From Nostoc sp. TCL26-01 (GTDB taxonomy: Bacteria > Cyanobacteriota > Cyanobacteriia > Cyanobacteriales > Nostocaceae): a DNA stretch of 37,669 bases. The notes below the pieces were generated by a model. That model was given only the letters and a program-made list of their open reading frames with translations. It searched no databases and was not told the DNA's origin. Location: positions 1 through 37,669 of the forward strand of contig NZ_CP040302.1 of NCBI RefSeq assembly GCF_013393945.1. Direction: 5' to 3'. The position numbers and the translations under genes are program-made. Of the stretch, positions 31,301 to 37,669 are shown one piece after another; position 1 is the first letter of the stretch, and every line of letters starts with the position of its first letter.

Positions 31301-33127
31301 TCACTCTCCAGAAGCTAAATATTGGTTAGATGTAGCACCGGGAATCGCCAATCTTATCAGCGCATCGAGAAAGTATTTATCACGAATATCATATTTCTCA
31401 GCTCTTATGGGATGTCGGTCAGACATTAGGATAATCAACTCTTTTTCCCCAAGCCGCATCACTTCATCTGGTTGTAAGAGTTCCCGACCGATGTTGGAAA
31501 AGGTTAGTGATTCACTTTTACTACTACCAGAGTTATAACCAGATGAGTAATTAGTATCACCTGAACTGTTGTTACCATTGCCGTGGTTATATCCAGAAGT
31601 CCTGCCTTCTGTTATACCGTACTGACTCGTCAAGATCGTCCCTTTCCCCAGACGCTCAGAAACCCACTTAGCTGTTTCTAGATCTCGAACACCAAAGAAC
31701 TGCTGGTACTTACTATTGGCAAAAAATGTTGGCAAAGTGTTCTCGCCATAAGCACTTTTAATCTGTCCAACGTCTTGAAACAGCATCCAAATATCTAGCC
31801 CAAAACCCCGTCCCAAAGTGAGTGCCTGAAGCAACAAATCTAATTTGCCAAGCTGTCCAATTTCATCCAACATGAATAGCACTCGATGACGTGGTGTCGC
31901 CGTATTGTGCATAATATATTGAAGCAAACTACCAATCCAGACACGAGCTAGACGACTATAGGATTTGATGCGATTCGCTGGCAAAACCAAGTAAATTGAC
32001 ATCTTGTCATTCTTCAAGTTGTTTGCATCAAAATCCGATGCACCGAGGGAATTCCGAACGTTTTCTGAGTCCAAAAATTCACTGTGTCGCAGCACAGTCG
32101 CAAGCACACTTTGTCGCTCCTCTGAAGCGATCATTTGAATCGCTCCTGCCACAGATCTAAGATTGGGATTTTTGTTGCATATATCAACAAAAACTTTGAT
32201 TTTGTCGGGATCACTGAACCATTTGAAAATAGAATCCTTAACCGTAACTAGGGTGAGCGGAAATTTCTCCCTGTCCTGATACCCTTCGGCGTAGGTAACG
32301 AAGAGGATCGCTGAACGGATAAAAGCTTTGGCTTTCTCATTAAAGTGGGGTTGTGCCTCTCCATCATTTGTCAGTACAATTAGATCAGCAATTGAAGTCG
32401 CTTCATCGTAAACATCAGAATGATTGCCTTCGAGATAAAACTTCTCTAGCAAGTCTAGAGGATTGAATCGAACCTGATACTTGGATCGGATATCTGCGGG
32501 AATCGTATTAAATGGATCTATCAGACAAATACGATTACCTAAACGAAGTCTCGTCTCGTATGTACTTAGGAAGTTTTCTCCTTTCGGGTCTAGAACAACA
32601 ACTGAACCTTGATATACCATCAAATTAGGCTTGACGACAGCAACACCTTTACCCGCACCTGATCCAGCAATTGTTAAAACATGTCCGTCGTCAGTTCTTG
32701 ACGAGTTAGAGTCCTTTGAACCAGTAACAATCAGTGGCAAATAGCCTGACTGCCTTCCTTTTAGTTCGACTTTCAAACTTACCTCAAGCTCTTCCTTTTT
32801 TAACAGAATTACTTCATTAGAGATACCGAGTATATAACGATCCGTTTCTACTTTTACCGCTATGTTATCGCTCTTAATCAAATCTACATTTTTCGCCCAA
32901 CGTGCGCTACCATGCGTGGTAAGCTGTTCTTCTTCTCCAAACGCTTGACGGCTCCGAATAAAAAGGACAACATTGTAGATAATTGTGATAATTAAAGCTC
33001 CCCAAAATCCAAAAATACACAAGGAAGCTGCAAAAATCATCAATCCAATACGTCCGTTCCAAGACGTTAGGGTTCTTCTTAGTAAATAACGTAACTGTGT
33101 TCCAATTTCGTATGCTAAAGGTTCCAT
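31301..33127 (-). CDS. VirD4/TraG-type conjugative coupling ATPase
   Basis: A 608-residue protein from the ATG at 33127 (the frame extends six codons to a TTG). Two hydrophobic helices near residues 25-58 anchor it in the membrane; the ATPase follows: Walker A GSGAGKGV near 155-162, then LDPKGENF, and Walker B VLFMLDEIGQLG near 418-429. A Gly/Ser/Asn-rich segment (YNHGNGNNSSG and on) lies near 520-550. Type IV coupling proteins bring the relaxase-DNA complex to the secretion channel. No other type IV secretion gene is in the window, so the channel must come from elsewhere. It lies 100 bp downstream of the RiPP-associated genes, same strand. Confidence 0.9.
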   Translation of the reverse strand: MEPLAYEIGTQLRYLLRRTLTSWNGRIGLMIFAASLCIFGFWGALIITIIYNVVLFIRSRQAFGEEEQLTTHGSARWAKNVDLIKSDNIAVKVETDRYILGISNEVILLKKEELEVSLKVELKGRQSGYLPLIVTGSKDSNSSRTDDGHVLTIAGSGAGKGVAVVKPNLMVYQGSVVVLDPKGENFLSTYETRLRLGNRICLIDPFNTIPADIRSKYQVRFNPLDLLEKFYLEGNHSDVYDEATSIADLIVLTNDGEAQPHFNEKAKAFIRSAILFVTYAEGYQDREKFPLTLVTVKDSIFKWFSDPDKIKVFVDICNKNPNLRSVAGAIQMIASEERQSVLATVLRHSEFLDSENVRNSLGASDFDANNLKNDKMSIYLVLPANRIKSYSRLARVWIGSLLQYIMHNTATPRHRVLFMLDEIGQLGKLDLLLQALTLGRGFGLDIWMLFQDVGQIKSAYGENTLPTFFANSKYQQFFGVRDLETAKWVSERLGKGTILTSQYGITEGRTSGYNHGNGNNSSGDTNYSSGYNSGSSKSESLTFSNIGRELLQPDEVMRLGEKELIILMSDRHPIRAEKYDIRDKYFLDALIRLAIPGATSNQYLASGE

Positions 33128-33228
33128 TATTTTCTCTATATACAATTTTGATCAATCTAGCCCATTCATTAGCATTGATATTAACGGTGGACTATTTCTA
33201 CCCTTTACAACTTCTTTATAAACAGCCT

Positions 33229-34077
33229 CTAAGGCGACAGAAAACTGCTCTTAAACTTTCCACGAATCGTCAGACATGTATCAAAATACATTTGACCAAG
33301 CGTTGAACCATCGTGGATAATATTTTCTGTTGGGGCAATATAAGCTTCATTAGGCGCAATCTTCAGTCTAATTACTGGATAGTTTGAAAAATATTGCATA
33401 AAGTTAAATATTAATGTTTTAGGGTCGTTTGACTTGTCAGTTTCTAAGATATCAAACATAGTTTGCAAAGACAGATTAACCAATAATAGAAAACGGTCTT
33501 CATGACCTAAGTTGATACAAATTCGGTTCCGAGAAAGATGTCGTTCTTTCAAAGAAGCTCCATACCAACTATCCAAATGCAAACCAATATAACAATTTCT
33601 TTCATAATCTACGGTGCTAGTAATAAGCCCAGGTAAATTTAGTGAAATTCCTATTCCTTCAAAATATTGAGATGCCGTTTCACTTAAAGGCGCAATATAT
33701 TCAATAACTTGGGAAATTCCTTTCTGACAATCGGAAGTTTTTTTGAGATTAAACAAGGTCTGCTCTTTCTCTATCTTGGTAGAGTCACGTAGTTGTTTAA
33801 AGGGTGCTAACACATCATCTGGAATGCGTATAATGCTAACCCAATTCCCAGATTCAAATGGGGCTTTTGTAACTCTAAGCAACTTAGATTCTTCAGTATT
33901 TGGCACTCGCCAATCACTTTTTGGGATATAAGCGATGGGACTATAGCGTTGAGTGGGTATTAATAGATTTGAGGCATTAATTATGCCTGTATTCAAGTGT
34001 ATTCTTGAATCAGGAGAATCCAGAGAGGTATGACCATCAAAGATTTTAATTCCGGATATTAAATTTAATGTACACAT
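33229..34077 (-). CDS. Putative Fe(II)/2-oxoglutarate oxygenase-like protein, RiPP locus
   Basis: A 282-residue protein, last of the RiPP locus. I do not recognise the family with certainty. A possible 2-His-1-carboxylate triad is visible: His167 and Asp169 (IGLHLDSWYG) and His255 (APTENIIHDGST), with Arg272 (IRGKF) where 2-oxoglutarate would bind; the 86-residue spacing between HxD and the distal His fits the fold. It is transcribed with the radical SAM maturase, separated by a 293-bp gap that holds a MITE. The inferred role is oxidation of the peptide product. No signal peptide. Confidence 0.5.
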   Translation of the reverse strand: MCTLNLISGIKIFDGHTSLDSPDSRIHLNTGIINASNLLIPTQRYSPIAYIPKSDWRVPNTEESKLLRVTKAPFESGNWVSIIRIPDDVLAPFKQLRDSTKIEKEQTLFNLKKTSDCQKGISQVIEYIAPLSETASQYFEGIGISLNLPGLITSTVDYERNCYIGLHLDSWYGASLKERHLSRNRICINLGHEDRFLLLVNLSLQTMFDILETDKSNDPKTLIFNFMQYFSNYPVIRLKIAPNEAYIAPTENIIHDGSTLGQMYFDTCLTIRGKFKSSFLSP

Positions 34078-34181
34078 TTAAAATGTATGTTTTAATGGAA
34101 TAATGGCGGATTATATTTCCTTTATCAAATGAAAGTCTGATAAGGCTTTTAGAAAACTTGGTAGTGGTAAATATGTAGTGA

Positions 34182-34295
34182 TATAGGAGTCATATTTGAT
34201 TTTTGAATAAAAATCAGTACATCTTTAATTCCTTCTTCCCTGTTCCCTATTCCCTGTCTCTACTAGTGATTCAGTAATCAAATCGGATTGCTATA
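34182..34295. mobile_element. IS630-derived MITE between maturase and oxygenase-like gene
   Basis: A 114-bp element. The left end TATAGGAGTCATATTTGATT and the right end (inward: TATAGCAATCCGATTTGATT) are imperfect inverted repeats, 21 of 27 matching, with TA at both borders. The left end matches the ends of IS630 copy 2 nearly base for base, so that transposase could move it. Confidence 0.75.
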
Positions 34296-34370
34296 GCAGA
34301 GGCTGAAACTCTTGTTATACAGGGACTAACAAGAGAAAAATCACTACTTCTATACCACTGCCGAAAACTT

Positions 34371-35528
34371 TTATATATATTGATTGTGTGCTATTTCATC
34401 AACATTCCTTAACTGAAGTTTATTCTCAAAATATTCCAAAATAACATCTACTGTGGCTTGCGTATGGATGCGGCAGTGAATTGTTTCCATAACGTCAAAA
34501 CGTCCGTTCTCAAAAAATTTATTTGCGGGGAACCCGCCGCCGCATACTTTCCAGTACGCACAACTTTTTTCACATTGACGCACCCCTGCTTGCACCTCCT
34601 CATTTACCATAAGGAAAATCGGATTATCAAGAATCTTTTCTATAGGATCTACAAGGACATTTCCCATTACAAAATTGCCAAACCTTTCGCTTTTTGTGCC
34701 GGAAAGTTCGGGACAAAATGTGGAATAGTTGCCATGACAATCAAATGTTAGGATCTGTAATGGAGTATTTATGCTACCAACTGGTTCTCTTATGTGGTCG
34801 TCTGTATGTAACACTGTGGAAGCAAGTTGCCTAAACTCCCTCACAATCAGTTTACCTTGGCTATCGTCAACTAACTGAACAAATCGTCTGATAAACTTCC
34901 TATATTTTAAAGTTGCGTCATCTGCTTCAAACGAAGACGTTTTGTGGTTACCTTCTAGCTCATCTATGTTGAAACCCACATTTTTAATACCATTTTCTAT
35001 AAAAAAATTGAATATTTCATCAGGGTAATCTAATGCAAACCGAGTGAGTACCATAATTACATCGAAGGGGATACCTTTTGACTGAAGAATTTTGATGCCT
35101 CGCAGGACTCTTTCATGTGTTCCCTGACCCAAACGAGTTATTCTATTTTTATCGTGAATAAAACTTGGCCCATCAATGCTTACCCCCACTTTGACGTTGT
35201 ACTCAAGAAAAAAGTCTGCCCATTCATCATTTATAAGCGTGCCATTGGTTTGGATAACGTGATAATACTTGCGTTGATAAGGTTGATTCAATTTACTGGA
35301 AAGGTCAAACGCCTCTCGATAATAGCTTAGTGGAACTGTTAATGGCTCACCTGCGTGCCACACAAAACTCAAAGGATCGTCAAAACGCTTATTTTGAAAA
35401 ACTTCATCGAAGATTCTTTCCATAACTTCATAAGACATACGATCCGTCACACTGCGAGATGGCAAATAGCAATAACGGCAATCAATGTTGCAGAATGGAG
35501 TTGGTTGCAGAATGATTAGTTGCTTCAC
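34371..35528 (-). CDS. Radical SAM/SPASM peptide maturase, GrrM/OscB-like (cyclophane-forming)
   Basis: From the GTG at 35528, 385 residues; a GAGG lies six bases before it, better than the TTG at 35540. The radical SAM cluster motif is CNIDCRYC (Cys13, Cys17, Cys20), followed by HAGEPL and SIDGP. The C terminus has a SPASM domain: Cys in TFDCHG and TFCPEL, then CEKSCAYWKVCGGGFPANKF and HCRIH, which ligate auxiliary Fe-S clusters. The CGGGxPxNKxFENGxF pattern with a later Cys is characteristic of GrrM/OscB enzymes, which link an aromatic ring to the beta-carbon of a residue two positions on, forming three-residue cyclophanes. The precursor is encoded 450 bp upstream, same strand. Confidence 0.85.
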   Translation of the reverse strand: MKQLIILQPTPFCNIDCRYCYLPSRSVTDRMSYEVMERIFDEVFQNKRFDDPLSFVWHAGEPLTVPLSYYREAFDLSSKLNQPYQRKYYHVIQTNGTLINDEWADFFLEYNVKVGVSIDGPSFIHDKNRITRLGQGTHERVLRGIKILQSKGIPFDVIMVLTRFALDYPDEIFNFFIENGIKNVGFNIDELEGNHKTSSFEADDATLKYRKFIRRFVQLVDDSQGKLIVREFRQLASTVLHTDDHIREPVGSINTPLQILTFDCHGNYSTFCPELSGTKSERFGNFVMGNVLVDPIEKILDNPIFLMVNEEVQAGVRQCEKSCAYWKVCGGGFPANKFFENGRFDVMETIHCRIHTQATVDVILEYFENKLQLRNVDEIAHNQYI

Positions 35529-35630
35529 TTGATACCTCAAGATATTAGGCTACTTGTTTTAATGCCCAAGAACACAGACAAAGTTGCCAGATTTATTTGT
35601 GTTCTTGGGTTGGTGATGTGGATTTAATAA

Positions 35631-35788
35631 CCCTCATTTGTCACTTCCAAGAAATAAAATCAGAAAATTAGGTAAGCCAAGCCTTCTACCAAAACCCCAC
35701 ATCTAAATGTGTTAGTAAATCAGCCTTATGGTGTAAGCTTTTATGCCTGTCAGGAAACTTTTTTGCTACCTAGAGTGACAAATGAGGG
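35631..35788. mobile_element. MITE, family A copy 2 (ATAA target duplication)
   Basis: A 158-bp element. The ends CCCTCATTTGTCACT (35631-35645) and its complement at 35774-35788 are inverted repeats. It is flanked by ATAA at 35627-35630 and 35789-35792. The ends match the 1388-1560 element. It lies between the precursor and maturase genes. Confidence 0.85.
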
Positions 35789-35980
35789 ATAAAGTGCAAA
35801 ACTTCTTGTTGAATTTATAACTGTACTTTGGTACTAGTGTTTAAAAGAGTGATAACTGTTTTTTCGTATATTAAAACTCTTCCGCTAAAAGCGTTTCAGG
35901 TATCATCATTTATTAGGAGTCCAGTACCATATATCTCAATTACAACCAAGGTAGAATTGCATATTACTCATCCACAGTCC

Positions 35981-36187
35981 TTAGTGTCCGTTACCCCCGT
36001 TGCCCCACGAGTCATTCCACTGAAGAAACGAATTGTCCCAATTAAGGCGCACACCTGCGGCGTAAGTTCCATTCAAGTCTTTTTTCACCTCAGCCATGTC
36101 CATAATCGTCTCAGTTGTTTCGCTGCTAGCCTGAGCTACAGCCTTGCGTAAGTTGAGGATACGTTGATCAATAGTAGTTACGTTCAT
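35981..36187 (-). CDS. RiPP precursor peptide with three W-X-N/D core motifs
   Basis: A 68-residue peptide. Leader: about residues 1-47, helical (TIDQRILNLRKAVAQA) and ending in a Gly-rich turn. Core: residues 50-68, with Trp50-Asp51-Asn52, Trp57-Asn58-Asp59 and Trp61-Gly62-Asn63, then GGNGH. The Gly/Asn-rich end recalls GrrA/OscA precursors, and each W-X-N/D is the kind of site that GrrM/OscB maturases close into a three-residue cyclophane. A strong Shine-Dalgarno (AGGAG, 8 nt before the ATG) indicates high translation. The Cys-free peptide excludes thioether products. It lies 196 bp downstream of the PhyH gene, with a hairpin between. No protease or exporter gene is seen nearby. Confidence 0.8.
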   Translation of the reverse strand: MNVTTIDQRILNLRKAVAQASSETTETIMDMAEVKKDLNGTYAAGVRLNWDNSFLQWNDSWGNGGNGH

Positions 36188-36234
36188 TATTTTTCTCCTG
36201 AAGATTGAAGTAGTTAAACAACACTGCTGTTTTG

Positions 36235-36273
36235 CCTTTATATGGTCGAAGCTTTGCTCACTAGCATATAAGG
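36235..36273 (-). promoter_or_regulatory. Hairpin between PhyH gene and precursor gene
   Basis: CCTTTATATG at 36235-36244 and CATATAAGG at 36265-36273 can pair with one bulge, about 50 bp upstream of the precursor start. It may be an RNA stability or attenuation structure, letting precursor RNA be made in excess. No T-run follows, so it is not a plain terminator. Confidence 0.35.
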
Positions 36274-36383
36274 GCTAAAACTGGCGAAGACACTGACTTT
36301 AATATCTAACCCTAGCTAACAGTAATAATGTACTTTTAGCTTTGGTCGCTTGTCTGAAGAAGGTTTCAGCATTAAACAGCATA

Positions 36384-37181
36384 CTAAGTGCTGGAGAGCC
36401 ATTTTTCGGGGGAAAAACTTATAGTTTTTCCCGGCTCTCGCTCATAGTTTGGTGGAAATAAGCACCGTTTGTCTGTAAAGTAGCGCAAGCGATGATCACC
36501 TTGTGACTCAGGGTTATAGGTGAGATATAAGTTGCGACGTGGGTCATCGCTGAGGTTTGGAGCAGATCTGTGAGGTACAAAACAATCGAACAAAAGCACG
36601 TCACCAGGGCTTGTAGGATAAGATATAAACTCAATGCTCTTCCACTGTTCCTGTGTTAGTCGCTCCCGTCTTCTTTCTGGCAAGTCGCGCTCGTGATATC
36701 CAACAACAACTTCGAGGCAACCATTAGATGGTGTCGAAGCATCAATAGTAATTAACGCAGAAATGAAGTAAGAAGCATAAGTTACCCAACCTGGGTAAAT
36801 GTCCTGATGAGGCTCGAAACCATGCCCTCCCGATAACTTGAAATTGATCTTATCCTTAAATAAAACTGGGCGTTCTCCAAATAGTTGGCTTATATAGCCT
36901 ATGAGCTTGGGACTGTAGACTAATTCGTTTAGAACAGTACTATACTCAATAAACTTCTCAATTTTGGCATACACTTTACCTTGACCTGTGAGAAGGTTGT
37001 CTTCAAGGTATACCATCTGCTTACCAATACAACTGATTGGGTCTTCTCTTTCAAGTTCATCTATAGCATTACTTATTTCTTTAACCTCCATCATCGTGAA
37101 TAAGCTTTGCAAGCAAACGAAACCATTCTGATTAAAGTCCGCTAATTTTGATGAGGAAAGGACGTTATTATGAATTGACAT
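36384..37181 (-). CDS. PhyH-family Fe(II)/2-oxoglutarate dioxygenase, RiPP locus
   Basis: A 265-residue phytanoyl-CoA dioxygenase-type enzyme, first gene of the locus. The iron triad is His125 and Asp127 (FEPHQDIYPGW) and His204 (CFVPHRSAPN); Arg216 (DPRRNLYLTYN) should bind 2-oxoglutarate. The length is normal for PhyH. A Shine-Dalgarno (GAGGA, about 6 nt before the ATG) supports the start. Position directly before the precursor and the maturase suggests it hydroxylates the peptide (for example beside the crosslinks), but a separate small-molecule substrate is possible. A direct-repeat array lies 190-290 bp upstream of its start. Confidence 0.8.
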   Translation of the reverse strand: MSIHNNVLSSSKLADFNQNGFVCLQSLFTMMEVKEISNAIDELEREDPISCIGKQMVYLEDNLLTGQGKVYAKIEKFIEYSTVLNELVYSPKLIGYISQLFGERPVLFKDKINFKLSGGHGFEPHQDIYPGWVTYASYFISALITIDASTPSNGCLEVVVGYHERDLPERRRERLTQEQWKSIEFISYPTSPGDVLLFDCFVPHRSAPNLSDDPRRNLYLTYNPESQGDHRLRYFTDKRCLFPPNYEREPGKTISFSPEKWLSST

Positions 37182-37369
37182 TTTAAGTCCTCACATATTT
37201 GAAAGTTATTTAATTTCCAAGCAAGTTGAATTTGTTTTCTTGTCAATCAAAATATCCTCCTAAAATGATCTGCTGACGCGACATTAAATTATCTATCAAT
37301 ATAGTTGCGTTAATTTATTTAATTTGTCAACTGATTAACTTAGGTAATTAGATTTAAAAAATTTTAAAG
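37182..37369. other. Leader region of the RiPP locus
   Basis: No normal gene. On the minus strand an AGGAGG (37261-37256) is followed after 5 nt by TTG and a 14-codon frame ending in TAA (37250-37206), a possible leader peptide. A TTGACA-like hexamer lies at 37246-37241, but no good -10 is at the right distance. Confidence 0.3.
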
Positions 37370-37472
37370 AAGTAAGTGAAAAGTAAGTAGCATTTTAGAT
37401 GATTGATATCCAAGTAGTTAAAAAGTAGGTGAAATTAATATTTAGTACTATAAAAGTAGGGATAAAGTAAGT
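37370..37472. promoter_or_regulatory. Regular array of six AAGTARGT direct repeats
   Basis: Boxes start at 37370, 37381, 37412, 37423, 37454 and 37465 (AAGTAAGT, AAGTAAGT, AAGTAGTT, AAGTAGGT, AAGTAGGG, AAGTAAGT). Steps are 11, 31, 11, 31 and 11 bp: three pairs with a 42-bp period. Paired 11-bp direct repeats are the usual sites of OmpR/PhoB-type response regulators. The remaining 37473-37669 is AT-rich with no gene seen. Confidence 0.65.
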
Positions 37473-37669
37473 TTAAATAGCAAAAAATATAAGGAAATGA
37501 ATTTTGAATTATGCTAAATACACGGTGAAATATTAAACTTTATACTATTTTTTGCGTGCCGATTATATATATTTCGGACTAGTGTACAGACTAGAGATAA
37601 TTTCATGATGAGAATGATTAAAAGATAAACTTTGATATAGTCGTGAATATTGATTTAACTAGCTGAATT

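Noticed and set aside
34078..35980. Second precursor peptide near the maturase
   Set aside because: I looked in the gaps at 34078-34370 and 35541-35980 for short minus-strand frames with W-X-N motifs and found none.

Overview
The window looks like part of a plasmid, or a plasmid-derived integrated element, from a filamentous cyanobacterium of the Nostoc type. The grounds are several HIP1 octamers (GCGATCGC, for example near 5374, 12646, 17095, 19186, 21018 and 26543), heptameric short tandem repeats, cyanobacterial AAA-like and GrrM-type families, and a dense set of maintenance, mobilisation and insertion-sequence genes. No rRNA, tRNA or CRISPR array was seen.

Layout. 1-3.6 kb: two AAA-like ATPases, the first with a conflict-system type N-terminal HTH, the second membrane-anchored. 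3.8-4.4 kb: a PAP2-type membrane phosphatase. 4.7-6.0 kb: partition locus, a ParA lacking the signature lysine plus a small RHH-like partner, with repeated candidate centromere boxes. 6.0-7.1 kb: a DUF4365 nuclease-like protein and partner. 7.1-8.1 kb: tyrosine recombinase. 8.7-9.6 kb: a VapBC pair and a stub of a type I restriction subunit. 9.9-14.9 kb: an overlapping minus-strand operon of mostly unrecognised proteins ending in a membrane P-loop ATPase; three 22-bp iteron-like repeats lie at its head. 15.0-16.4 kb: small genes including an RHH regulator with candidate operators. 16.6-19.1 kb: a TOPRIM-VapE primase-helicase, the likely replication protein. 19.3-22.0 kb: an IS630 and an IS982, both with readable ends. 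22.6-26.0 kb: a mobilisation cassette (MobV relaxase fused to primase domains, phased repeats, a candidate oriT) between inverted copies of one sequence. 26.6-31 kb: a FinO-like protein, unknown proteins, a possible toxin and a second IS630. 31.3-33.1 kb: a VirD4/TraG coupling ATPase, which would work with the relaxase.

The most interesting part is 33.2-37.6 kb, all on the minus strand. It reads as a compact ribosomal peptide (RiPP) locus: a PhyH-type Fe(II)/2-oxoglutarate oxygenase, a 68-residue precursor with a strong Shine-Dalgarno and a C-terminal core carrying three Trp-X-Asn/Asp motifs, a GrrM/OscB-like radical SAM-SPASM maturase, and a second HxD...H protein that resembles an oxygenase. 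GrrM/OscB enzymes form three-residue cyclophanes on W-X-N type motifs, so the product is predicted to be an oxygenated triceptide. Two different MITEs have inserted between the genes, and upstream lies a regular array of six 8-bp direct repeats (11-bp steps inside pairs, 42-bp steps between pairs), as expected for a response-regulator binding region.

Functions come from motif reading only; no database search was run.
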